Assembly: GCA_031256445.1 (NCBI GenBank)
Contig: JAIRQN010000018.1
Span: 1-64,000, forward strand
From: Treponema sp.
GTDB lineage: Bacteria > Spirochaetota > Spirochaetia > Treponematales > Breznakiellaceae
DNA length: 64,000 bases
Direction: 5' to 3'
The notes under the pieces were generated by a model. The model saw only the letters and a list, made by a program, of their open reading frames with translations. It ran no database searches and was not told where the DNA came from. The stretch's first letter is position 1; each line of letters begins with the position of its first letter. Positions 9,144 through 18,458 of the stretch are shown piece by piece. A program made the position numbers and the translations under genes.

Positions 9144-10553
9144 ATGAAAAATCAGGCCGTTCAGTCCGGCGTATTGCCAATAACAGGAGTGATTGAGCTT
9201 ACCTATAGGTGCAATCATAAATGTTTGTACTGCTCCTGTCCGTGGGAAAATGAACTGGACGGTTATCCGAAATATGAAAAAGGAACTGAGTTTGATTTAA
9301 CGCAATGGAAACAGGCGATGGATATTCTGGAAAAGAACGGAGTGAAAAACCTTTCTTTATCCGGCGGAGAAACCCTTCTTAAACCTGAGTTACCTGACAT
9401 TCTTGCCTATATCCGCGAAAAAAACGTTTTTAACAAAGACAAATATATCGTAGTTATTTCCAACGGCCTGGCGATGAGCGAAGAATTTCTTTCTCTTTTT
9501 AAAAAGTACAAGGCGCATTTATCGCTGTCGCTTCCCGGAATTGATACCTTTGAAAGGCACACTGGAGTTGATAACGCCCTTGGCGTGCTTCACTGGCTTA
9601 AAAGAGCCTCCAGAGAAGGGGTGCAGACAACGGTGAATGTGACTGTAACCAATATCAATTATCATGAGTTACGCGAAACAATTTCCTACGCGCTTATCGC
9701 GGGAGCGGACACTCTGCTGCTTAACCGTTTCCTGATTGGCGGAAGGGGAATCCGCTATCAGGATGAACTGTCGCTGACCCACGAACAGATCAACGGGATG
9801 CTGGACACCGCGGAGGATGTTCTTGAAAAAGCGCGGCGGTGGGGCGGCGCGGGAACGGAGATACCGTTCTGCGTTTTAAAAAAATATGAACATGAGTACA
9901 AACGCTTAAGAATAGGCTTTCTGTGCGCCGCGGCGAAGAATTTTTTTGTTGTGGATCCGGCAGGGCGCATAAGAGCGTGCAATCATTCGCCGCGCGCGGT
10001 TGGGCATATTTTTAATGATCCTTTAATTGACGATACTGATTACTGGAACATTTTCGCTAACCGCGATTATATTCCAAATGTATGCTGCCATTGCACTGAC
10101 ATATCCATTTGCGACTGCGGATGCAGGGAAGCCGCCAATATTACAGCCGGTTCCGCGCGCGGGGTTGATCCCTGCATGAAAGGCTGCGAAAAGGAAATGT
10201 CAGAGCGCGTGGAAAAAATTGAATATGAATACAGGAATGATTTTGACCGCAGGTTCGACAAGGATTTCCGCTCTCTTTTTACAGAGCGCCTTAAGGAAGA
10301 CTCAAAATTCGGATGGGAACTGTGGTCTTCCATGGCGAATGTAAGCTGGATAAACGAAAACGATCCTGATGAAACACATTGCAGGCGTTCCTTCCGGGGA
10401 GCCGGCACGCTGTTAGCTGTCATGGAAGGCAAAGACAAGTACACCAAATGGTACTGCACCGGTCCTTACGAAACGGTAAGCGGATACATAGCGGAAAAAA
10501 TGGCGTCCAAAGGCTGGCGTTATGTGCCGGACGGATATGGCACGGAGATATAA
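9144..10553 (+). CDS. Radical SAM/SPASM protein (candidate peptide maturase)
   Basis: 'LTYRCNHKCLYCSC' (CxxxCxxC), 'LSLSGGETLLKPEL', and a SPASM-type cysteine region 'FLCAAAKNFFVVDPAGRIRACNHS...CCHCTDISICDCGCREA...CMKGC'. Confidence 0.85.
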   Translation: MKNQAVQSGVLPITGVIELTYRCNHKCLYCSCPWENELDGYPKYEKGTEFDLTQWKQAMDILEKNGVKNLSLSGGETLLKPELPDILAYIREKNVFNKDKYIVVISNGLAMSEEFLSLFKKYKAHLSLSLPGIDTFERHTGVDNALGVLHWLKRASREGVQTTVNVTVTNINYHELRETISYALIAGADTLLLNRFLIGGRGIRYQDELSLTHEQINGMLDTAEDVLEKARRWGGAGTEIPFCVLKKYEHEYKRLRIGFLCAAAKNFFVVDPAGRIRACNHSPRAVGHIFNDPLIDDTDYWNIFANRDYIPNVCCHCTDISICDCGCREAANITAGSARGVDPCMKGCEKEMSERVEKIEYEYRNDFDRRFDKDFRSLFTERLKEDSKFGWELWSSMANVSWINENDPDETHCRRSFRGAGTLLAVMEGKDKYTKWYCTGPYETVSGYIAEKMASKGWRYVPDGYGTEI

Positions 10554-10592
10554 GTAGTGAATTGTGAGAAGAAAAAAGAAAGGAGAAATTAA

Positions 10593-12032
10593 ATGAAGAA
10601 AAAGATTTGGATTGCCGCATTGTCATTGGCGGTAATGTGTGCAGCGGCGACGGCCTGCGCGTCAGGCGGCGGAGCAAAAGAGTCTTCTTATTCCGCAGAC
10701 AGTCTGACGCTGGATACGGCGATAACTGAAACCGCTTCGTACTTTGCAGAGCGGATACCCCAGGGCGCGAAGGTGGCTTTGATTCCATTTGACGCGCCAG
10801 CAGGAAAGTTATCGGATTATATTTTCGAGGAATTTTGGAGACGCCTTGAAGATACGCGCAGGTTCGTTATGGTGGATCGCAAAAACCTTGATCGTATTGA
10901 AACGGAAATGAAACATCAATATGACTCCGGCAGGGTGGATGACGATTTAATCATTTCCATGACCAGGCAGTTCGGAGCGGAAATACTCATCCACGGACAG
11001 ATGACTTCGCTTGGCAGTGAATACCGCATGACAGTTTACGCTACCGATGTTGAAAAAGCCGCATCAAGTCAGAGGGCTTTTACCGTCAGGCCGGATAACC
11101 GCCTTTCCTCACTGTTAAATGTATCGGCGGAAGACGAGGTAGAAAGGGCTGTTTCAGTTATGGCCCGGTCTGTTAATCAAAGAACCGTTATCGCTGTGGG
11201 AAGAATAAGTTATGCGGATACCCAAACGGTTACAAGCCTTTCAGCATGGCTGAAGAACGGCATTATCACAGGAGCGCAGAAACAACAGGACAAGTTTCAG
11301 GTGGCGACAGATGACCAGAGCGCCGATTTCGCGGTGGCAAGCCGTGGGCTTACTGTTGAAACGCCGGTCGCGGACAGCGCAATTCAGGCTGTAGTTACCG
11401 GAAACTACTCGCCCCTGGATAACGGCGCGGAAGTATCTTTGCAGTTGGTATCCACAGGCGGGAATAAAACTGTGCTGGCCTCGCAGCGGTTTACCATTCC
11501 CGCTTCGGAACTGGAACGGCGCAGACTCTCTCTTCTTCCCGAAAAAGGCGGCGCTGTTATGAGCAGAGCCGAGTTTGAGACGAAACAGCAGGCTGTTAAT
11601 TCATACGCGGGTAAAAACAACAAGTGGAACTTTACGGTAACCCCGGACGTACTGGACGGCATTTACCGTGACGGGGATTTAATGTCCATGCGGATATTTT
11701 CTGAGCGCGACTGCTACTTCCGCATAATCCATGTCGATGTGAACGGAAACACCCAGATCATTTATCCCGCAGGTTCCGCAGATAATAACTTTATCAGGGC
11801 GGGAGAGACCCGGCGCATTCCGGATAACACAAGGTTCAGAATGGGATCGCCTTTCGGCGAAGAGCTCATTCTGGCTGCGGCTTATGACAGGCCGTTTACC
11901 TCCGGCGCGTCAGGAACTGTGCCGTTAAGTGAAGGATACATCTCCCGCGGACTGACTGTGGAAAGCGATAATAAAACATCGCTGAGCCCGTCGGCAACGG
12001 CTAAATTTAGCTACACTATTCTGGCGAAGTGA
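10593..12032 (+). CDS. CsgG/LpoB-like lipoprotein with DUF4384 domain
   Basis: Lipobox AAATAC; 'AKVALIPFDAPAGKLSDYIFEEFWRRLEDTRRFVMVDRKNLDRI'; C-terminal 'DGIYRDGDLMSMRIFSERDCYFRIIHVDVNGNTQIIYP' is DUF4384-like. Confidence 0.8.
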   Translation: MKKKIWIAALSLAVMCAAATACASGGGAKESSYSADSLTLDTAITETASYFAERIPQGAKVALIPFDAPAGKLSDYIFEEFWRRLEDTRRFVMVDRKNLDRIETEMKHQYDSGRVDDDLIISMTRQFGAEILIHGQMTSLGSEYRMTVYATDVEKAASSQRAFTVRPDNRLSSLLNVSAEDEVERAVSVMARSVNQRTVIAVGRISYADTQTVTSLSAWLKNGIITGAQKQQDKFQVATDDQSADFAVASRGLTVETPVADSAIQAVVTGNYSPLDNGAEVSLQLVSTGGNKTVLASQRFTIPASELERRRLSLLPEKGGAVMSRAEFETKQQAVNSYAGKNNKWNFTVTPDVLDGIYRDGDLMSMRIFSERDCYFRIIHVDVNGNTQIIYPAGSADNNFIRAGETRRIPDNTRFRMGSPFGEELILAAAYDRPFTSGASGTVPLSEGYISRGLTVESDNKTSLSPSATAKFSYTILAK

Positions 12033-12041
12033 GGAAAGCGT

Positions 12042-12374
12042 ATGTTCAGACTGGAAATAACAATGGAATCGCGCTGCGGGGAAAAGCAGAAATATATTAA
12101 AAGATCTTTCCCGGCGGAGAAGGGAACGCTTGAGATTGGAAAATACGGGTATCCTTTCAGCAAATACGGAACCATCGAGATCGGAAATTTTATCGGAATT
12201 ACAGACGGATATCTGGAATTTAATTTCGCCGGAACGAACTTAAAAGTTTTTCTGAACAGTTTTCTTACGGTTAAAAAAGAATACGCGACCGCGCACATAG
12301 ACCCGTACTTAAAGCTTCCTGTTCCCGGAGAGGAGGAAATAGTGCACACAACATTCTATCTTTATATTGAGTGA
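12042..12374 (+). CDS. Hypothetical protein
   Basis: 110 aa ORF in operon-like context. Confidence 0.5.
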   Translation: MFRLEITMESRCGEKQKYIKRSFPAEKGTLEIGKYGYPFSKYGTIEIGNFIGITDGYLEFNFAGTNLKVFLNSFLTVKKEYATAHIDPYLKLPVPGEEEIVHTTFYLYIE

Positions 12375-12388
12375 CAAGGAGTAGTTTT

Positions 12389-12913
12389 ATGAGTCCTGTA
12401 TTTTGGGCATTTGGAAAGATTAGTATTTTGCTGATCATTATCGGATTCTGCCTGCCTGTCGCCTATGGTTTAAACGGGTTTCAGCTCGCTCATAGCGATA
12501 TCGCCTCCCCAGGATTGTCATTTGTTCTTTATGGATTGTTTATATCCGCGGTTATCGGGCTTTTATTTTATTTTCTGGATAATATATTTCTGGAAATCAG
12601 CGGGTTTGTCGATCTTTGGGCGTTTTTTGAATCAAAAATTGTCAGCCTTGTCGAAATTATTATATGTATTTGTTTTGGGCTTATTCCATTTTTTATTAAT
12701 TTAAATGAACATGGCGGCAATTATCAATACGGTATAATTTTAATATTTATTGGATTCGCGCTGTCATTAATTTTTCATATTATTTCTTTGGTTATGGAAA
12801 TTAATGAAGGTGTCGGCGGCAGTGGGGGTAGCAGCAGCGGTATCAGTAGTAACAGTAGCAGTAGTAGTAGTAGCAGCGACGATGATTATTATTTTCCTGA
12901 CGTTTGTCCATAA
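12389..12913 (+). CDS. Hypothetical membrane protein with poly-Ser tail
   Basis: Start at 12389 (MSPVFWAFG) after aaggag; four hydrophobic segments; tail SGGSSSGISSNSSSSSSSSDDDYYFPDVCP. Confidence 0.6.
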   Translation: MSPVFWAFGKISILLIIIGFCLPVAYGLNGFQLAHSDIASPGLSFVLYGLFISAVIGLLFYFLDNIFLEISGFVDLWAFFESKIVSLVEIIICICFGLIPFFINLNEHGGNYQYGIILIFIGFALSLIFHIISLVMEINEGVGGSGGSSSGISSNSSSSSSSSDDDYYFPDVCP

Positions 12914-12928
12914 ACAATGGAGAGTTGA

Positions 12929-13306
12929 ATGACAGAACAGCAAATGAATGAAAAATTTATAAAAGGGAAAGGGTTTTATAATGACAAGCAGTATGAAGGA
13001 GCGGTATTAATTTTTATGGAGATTGCGCAGGCCGGATACGCTGACGCGCAATTCATGATGGGCATTTGCTGCGCGGGAGGTCATGGCGCGGAAAAAAGCG
13101 AAGCAGAAGCCGCGCGGTGGTTTGGCAAAGCCGCCGATCAGGGAAGTGCAAACGCGCAGAATGAACTCGGCGTTTTTTACCAGCTTGGCGCGGGCGTGGA
13201 ACAAAATCTGGAAAAAGCGGTTGAGTCTTACAGCATGGCGGCGGAACAGGGACACGCCGAAGCCAAAAATGTTTTAAATGAACTTGAAAAAAGAAAAATT
13301 ATATAG
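12929..13306 (+). CDS. SEL1-repeat protein
   Basis: 'AEAARWFGKAADQGSANAQNELGVFYQLGAGVEQNLEKAVESYSMAAEQGHAEAK'. Confidence 0.85.
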   Translation: MTEQQMNEKFIKGKGFYNDKQYEGAVLIFMEIAQAGYADAQFMMGICCAGGHGAEKSEAEAARWFGKAADQGSANAQNELGVFYQLGAGVEQNLEKAVESYSMAAEQGHAEAKNVLNELEKRKII

Positions 13307-13315
13307 GAGAAATTT

Positions 13316-15508
13316 ATGACCAAAGAAGAATTTGAAACCGAGTACAACAAAATATTCGACAGGGCAATGACGTTTAGCGAAAAAACCCGCCGCGAAGGAC
13401 TGCTTTCCATGGAAGACTCCATAGATGAAGAGAAGCTCTTTCAAAGAGATATAATGGAATTGGGGTTAAGACTTGCCTGCGATGGAACTGATTCCACAAT
13501 AATAGATAATATACTAACCAATATCATCAACCAGGAAAAAGATGAAAATAAAAAGATTTTAAAAACAGTTCAAAAAACCGCCGTGCTGTCCATTCAACAA
13601 GGATATTCACGTGGAATATTCGCGTTGACGTTAAATTCGCATGTAGATGTTTGTTACCGCGGCGCGCTGGATATATATCTTGATATTAATAATTACCCGA
13701 AAGTATCATCCGCTGACGAAATAGATCAGCTGCTCAACGGAGATGAAGATGAATCCGGCTCGGATTCATTTAATAAAGCGTTCGATGAGTATCAAAAAAA
13801 CAATTACGATAAAGCCGTGCCGGAATTTATAAAACTGGCGGAAGCGGGAAATGAAAAGGCGTGTTTTTATCTTGGCATCTGTTATCAGCATAATCTGGGG
13901 TTGGAACAGGATTTCCTCAAAGCCAAAGAGTGGTTCCTGAAGGCGGCGGAACTGGGCAATCTGGAAGGTTATGAAAGAATTGGCCTGTGTTATGAAAACG
14001 GAATTGGCACAGGGAAGGATTATGCCGAAGCGTTCAAGTGGTTTCTCAAGGCCGCCGAACTTGGTCAAAGCGAATCTCAGCGTAAAACCGGCCATTATTA
14101 TGCCGCTGGCAGAACCGTTGAACGGGATATTAACAAAGCGGCAGAGTGGATTCAAAAAGCCGCGGATCAGGGCGACTTTGTCGCGAAAATGGATTTGGAT
14201 AATCTTAAGGAAAATCCTGAAGCCTATACGGGAACGCTCCCCCAGAATGAGATTGATGCTCTGTTATCCGCCGTAGGTTCAAACAGCGGGAAAGACGGAG
14301 AATCGTCACAGGATTCAGATCTGCTGGATTTGGGCGAAGACAATTTTGACCTTGCCGTTAAATATCTGAAAGGAGAAGGCGTAGAGCAGGATTACGCTTT
14401 GGCCGAAAAGTTTTTCCACGAGGATTTGGAAACAAAAAAGGCAACTTTCGGAGAAGATTCTTTTCTGGCAAAAGAATGTTATGTGATTGGCGACCGTTAC
14501 AGAGAGCATGAAGATTACGAAATAGCGATCTCCTGGTATAATGACGCGCTTATGATGTTTAAAAAAATTAATGATGGAAAAAATCAGGATATAACCGATT
14601 CCCTGTGTTTTATCGCCATCTGTCATGAAAAAAAAGGCGATTATATAACGGCGGTTGATTATTATAAAGATACTGTAGCGTCAGATGAAGAAGTCAATGG
14701 AAAAGGAAATCAGAATATCGCTTTATATTTAAACCAGATATCCTTCTGTTATGTGAAATTGGAAGATTACGCGAATGCCCTGAAATACAGCATGATGGCT
14801 CTTGCAATAAGGGAAGAAATCTTTGGAACTGAACATTCGGATACGGCTTTAGTTTATTATAAAATAGCTGAAATTTATTTTATGAAGAATGATTATGAAA
14901 ACGCGCTGATTTTTTATGATAAAGCCTATTTAGCCCATAAAAAATGTAACGGTAAAGATGATATCAGCGCCAATGATTCGCTTTTATGCATCGCTTTTTG
15001 TCATGAGGAAATGGGAGAATACGGAAAAGCGCTTTCCTGCTATAAAGACGCGGTTGTTATATACGAAAGAGCGCTGGGTAAGGATCATCCAAGCACCGCT
15101 GTCGCTTTCTACAGTATTTCCGGCTGTTATTACAACCTGAAAGATTATGAAAAAGCGCTGGAAAGCGATTTGGAAGCTCTCGCCATAAGGGAAAGAATTT
15201 GCGAAGAAGACGCTCCTGAATTATCGCTCTCGTTTAATAACACCGGCACCGATTACCGTTTCCTTGGCAGGTATGAGGAGGCGCTTAAATATCATTTTAA
15301 ATCGCTGGAGTTAAGAAAGAAACACAGCAGGCAAAAAGATACTATCGCTTTCTCGTATAATACAATTGGCAAGGATTACGAAGCGCTGGGCGACAGGGAA
15401 AACGCTGTTAAATATTTTAAAGAGGCGCTTTCTGTTTATGAGTCGCTTGAAGGATTTGAGACCAACGCTGAAGACACAAGACAGGCGATTGCGAGGAATG
15501 AGGAGTAA
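13316..15508 (+). CDS. SEL1/TPR protein with MotA-like N-terminal segment and FliM/FliN-type EIDxLL motifs
   Basis: N-terminus 'EKTRREGLLSMEDSIDEEKLFQRDIMELGLRLACDGTDSTIIDNILTNII...AVLSIQQGYSRGIFALTLNSHVD'; 'ADEIDQLLNGDED'; SEL1 repeats; 'QNEIDALLSAVGS'; kinesin-light-chain-like TPRs. Confidence 0.7.
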   Translation: MTKEEFETEYNKIFDRAMTFSEKTRREGLLSMEDSIDEEKLFQRDIMELGLRLACDGTDSTIIDNILTNIINQEKDENKKILKTVQKTAVLSIQQGYSRGIFALTLNSHVDVCYRGALDIYLDINNYPKVSSADEIDQLLNGDEDESGSDSFNKAFDEYQKNNYDKAVPEFIKLAEAGNEKACFYLGICYQHNLGLEQDFLKAKEWFLKAAELGNLEGYERIGLCYENGIGTGKDYAEAFKWFLKAAELGQSESQRKTGHYYAAGRTVERDINKAAEWIQKAADQGDFVAKMDLDNLKENPEAYTGTLPQNEIDALLSAVGSNSGKDGESSQDSDLLDLGEDNFDLAVKYLKGEGVEQDYALAEKFFHEDLETKKATFGEDSFLAKECYVIGDRYREHEDYEIAISWYNDALMMFKKINDGKNQDITDSLCFIAICHEKKGDYITAVDYYKDTVASDEEVNGKGNQNIALYLNQISFCYVKLEDYANALKYSMMALAIREEIFGTEHSDTALVYYKIAEIYFMKNDYENALIFYDKAYLAHKKCNGKDDISANDSLLCIAFCHEEMGEYGKALSCYKDAVVIYERALGKDHPSTAVAFYSISGCYYNLKDYEKALESDLEALAIRERICEEDAPELSLSFNNTGTDYRFLGRYEEALKYHFKSLELRKKHSRQKDTIAFSYNTIGKDYEALGDRENAVKYFKEALSVYESLEGFETNAEDTRQAIARNEE

Positions 15509-15518
15509 GGAGTGAATT

Positions 15519-17183
15519 ATGGCAGAAGAAGCAGACGCTGACCATGCCGCTGATGGTGAAAATTCCCAGGATTTTTATTCAAGCGATTATCCCCACAAAT
15601 GTTCCAAAGATCAGATAAGATCAATCAGCATATTACATGAAAAATTTGTCCGTTTGGCGGTTAAAAGTCTTTCTGTTAAACTTAACCGCCATGTCAGCAT
15701 GTTTCTCGCCTGCACTGATCAAAATACCCTGGGAGATTTTATCCGCACGCTTCCCAATCCTTCAACAATTGGCATTATCAGCATGGAGCCGCTTAAGGGC
15801 TGCGCTGTAATGGAAATGTATAATTCAATCGCCTTTGACGGAATATTCCCCCTGCTTTTGGAAGATTTACGCAAAACATGGTCGGAAATTATTGACTTGC
15901 GGCCCAAGCTGGAAAAAAAGGAAACAGATCCCCAATCCATAAAAATCGCTCCTCGCCCGGAAGGCGTTGTTCTTTTGGTATTTGAAACAAGGATTGGAGA
16001 CACAGAGGCGATGATAAATTTCGCCATTCCGTATTCTGTCATTAAACAGGTTATTAATGAATTCACTGAAGAAAAAATTAATAAAATTAAAAACGAAGTG
16101 GACGCGCAGGACGCGCAGGAGTACCTGAAAGCCGCGGAAAATGGGGACGCGGAAAAACAAATTAAACTAGCTTTTTGTTATTTGAAAGGCGAAGGCGTGC
16201 AGCAGGATTACGAGAAAGGCATTGAATGGCTGCAAAAAGCCGCGGCTCAGGAGGATGTTGACGCTCAGCATTATCTGGCCATATTTTTCAAACAGGGATC
16301 TTACGTTGAAAGAAATTTGGCAAGAGCTCTTGAATTGTTTTTGAAAGTTTTGGAAAAAAAATTAAAGCAGAATGGAAAGGACAGTTCTGAAACAGCCGGA
16401 ATTTATAATGATATAGGCTCATGTTACAGCGAGCTGGGCGAATTTCAAAAAGCAGTTGAATACTGCAATAACGCGCTTGTTATGAGTAAAAATCTGCTGG
16501 AAGAAGAACTGCCCGAGACAGGTGAAATTTATACGAATTTGGGAATTAATTATTACTGCCTTGGCCAATACGACGCCGCTCTTGAAAATTTCACCAATGG
16601 AAAAAATACAAACGCCATTTCCCTGGGAAAAGAAACTCCCGGCGCGGCAACTTCCTGTTTTTACATTGCCAGCTGTTATGAAGCAAAAGGCGAATTCAAT
16701 AAAGCGCTTTCTTTCTATAATGAAGCGCTTGCCATTTATGAAAAAACATCCGATACGGACAGTTTTGATACAGCCAACACCTGCTACTGCGCGGCTAACT
16801 GCTGCAGGGAAATCAATAATTATGAAAAAGCGAATGAATTTGATTTAAAGGCTTTAAAAATCAGGGTGAAAATCTGTAAAGAAAATGATCCTGTTTTAAC
16901 TGATTCGTACAGCATTATCGGTGTTAATTACCGGAATCTGGGAAATTATGATAACGCTCTTAAATTTCATTTTAAGACTCTGGAGTTAAAGAAAAAATAT
17001 CAAGGCAATAACCCTGAAAATACCGCCTTTACATTAACAAGCATCGGCAGGGATTACGAAGCGCAGGGCGACAGGAAAAACGCGCAAAAATATTTCCAGG
17101 AAGCGCTTGCAATATATCAATCGCTCGATGGATTTGAAAATGACGCAGATGAAACAAAGCAAGCGCTTGAGAGGAACAGTTAA
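15519..17183 (+). CDS. FliM middle-domain-like / SEL1 / TPR fusion protein
   Basis: 'KCSKDQIRSISILHEKFVRLAVKSLSVKLNRHVSMFLACTDQNTLGDFIRTLPNPSTIGIISMEPLKGCAVMEM' and 'TWSEIIDLRPKLEKKETDPQSIKIAPRPEGVVLLVFETRIGDTEAMINFAIPY' are FliM-like; then SEL1 and TPRs. Confidence 0.75.
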   Translation: MAEEADADHAADGENSQDFYSSDYPHKCSKDQIRSISILHEKFVRLAVKSLSVKLNRHVSMFLACTDQNTLGDFIRTLPNPSTIGIISMEPLKGCAVMEMYNSIAFDGIFPLLLEDLRKTWSEIIDLRPKLEKKETDPQSIKIAPRPEGVVLLVFETRIGDTEAMINFAIPYSVIKQVINEFTEEKINKIKNEVDAQDAQEYLKAAENGDAEKQIKLAFCYLKGEGVQQDYEKGIEWLQKAAAQEDVDAQHYLAIFFKQGSYVERNLARALELFLKVLEKKLKQNGKDSSETAGIYNDIGSCYSELGEFQKAVEYCNNALVMSKNLLEEELPETGEIYTNLGINYYCLGQYDAALENFTNGKNTNAISLGKETPGAATSCFYIASCYEAKGEFNKALSFYNEALAIYEKTSDTDSFDTANTCYCAANCCREINNYEKANEFDLKALKIRVKICKENDPVLTDSYSIIGVNYRNLGNYDNALKFHFKTLELKKKYQGNNPENTAFTLTSIGRDYEAQGDRKNAQKYFQEALAIYQSLDGFENDADETKQALERNS

Positions 17184-17207
17184 TAGCGAGTAGTAAGGAG
17201 AGTAATT

Positions 17208-18458
17208 ATGGATTTTGGGTTTCCGACTATTTATTTTTGCCCTTCGTGCGGCAAGAAAATGTTAATGGATAATTATACCAGTTATACCGTCAGTTCAAGC
17301 GAATATTTCTCTGACGGCAGCGTAAAAGAGTCAGGCATTTGCTGCGCGCATTTTACCCCGGATTTGGCAAAATGTCCTCATTGTAAAACGCTTTTTTTCA
17401 GAGGCAACGCAAAATATGAGGAAACATCATTCATAACCAACACAAGTAAAATTAAAGATATCATGGAACCGGGAAGAGACGATCTTATCGATGCTGTTAA
17501 AAACAATATCGCCAAAGACTGGAAAGAAGAAAAAGCGATACGCGGAATGTTATGGTACGATTTTAATATAGATACGCGCAAAGGATATAATATTTTAAGC
17601 GGCGATGAACTGAAAATCTGGCAGGATAATTGCGCCGCTCTGCTGCCGTTGGTAAAAAAAACCCTGAAAGAAATGCAATCAAAGAAAAATAATGAAGATT
17701 ACAGTGATAACGACAGGGAAGAATGTCTTTTTATGATAGCGGAACTTTACCGGAATCTGGGAAAATTTGACAAGTGTATGGAAATTCTTGATGAATTTGG
17801 CGGCAAATGGAGCTGGCTTAAAAAGCAATTTGCGTGGGAATGTAAGGCGAAAAACATTTTTACTTTTGAAGTAATTTCAAAAAATGAAATGAATCTGGAA
17901 AGAGCAAAAGATCAATATGGACAAAATTATTATGACAGGGCAAAATATTTTCTGCCTCCGTACTACGGGCGGAGAAATCTGAAAAAAGTCATCGCGGATT
18001 TTAAGAAGGCTGAAAGTCTGGGCATGAAGGGAATTAATTTTTACCAGGAGAGAGGCGAGTTCTATCTGGAAGAACTTAACGATCCTGACAGCGCAATCGC
18101 CGATTTTACCAAAGCGCTGAAGCAGAAGGACAAAGACGAATGGATGGACAGATACATATCCGTTATTCTCTGTTTACGCAGCAGCGCTTATTTAAAAAAA
18201 GGAAATTTTAAAAAGGCCCTTGCCGACGTACAAACCGCGATTAATGAAGATGCTGAAAATGACAGCCTGTATACCGCGCGCGCTGAAATTCATGAAGCCA
18301 TGGGAAATATTAAAGACGCGCAGAGCGACAGGCGTACGGCTGAAAAAGTAAAACAGAAAAATTTTGAACGTTACGAGAAACAAAAGAAAAAGCTGGAAGC
18401 CATAATAAAAAATTCTGCAAAAAAAATTCGTAAAAGACCCAAAAAAGGCGAAATATGA
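17208..18458 (+). CDS. Zinc-ribbon and TPR-like protein
   Basis: 'FCPSCGKKM...CPHCKTLFFRG'; C-terminal TPR-like 'DSAIADFTKALKQKDKDEWMDRYISVILCLRSSAYLKKGNFKKALADVQTAI'. Confidence 0.65.
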   Translation: MDFGFPTIYFCPSCGKKMLMDNYTSYTVSSSEYFSDGSVKESGICCAHFTPDLAKCPHCKTLFFRGNAKYEETSFITNTSKIKDIMEPGRDDLIDAVKNNIAKDWKEEKAIRGMLWYDFNIDTRKGYNILSGDELKIWQDNCAALLPLVKKTLKEMQSKKNNEDYSDNDREECLFMIAELYRNLGKFDKCMEILDEFGGKWSWLKKQFAWECKAKNIFTFEVISKNEMNLERAKDQYGQNYYDRAKYFLPPYYGRRNLKKVIADFKKAESLGMKGINFYQERGEFYLEELNDPDSAIADFTKALKQKDKDEWMDRYISVILCLRSSAYLKKGNFKKALADVQTAINEDAENDSLYTARAEIHEAMGNIKDAQSDRRTAEKVKQKNFERYEKQKKKLEAIIKNSAKKIRKRPKKGEI

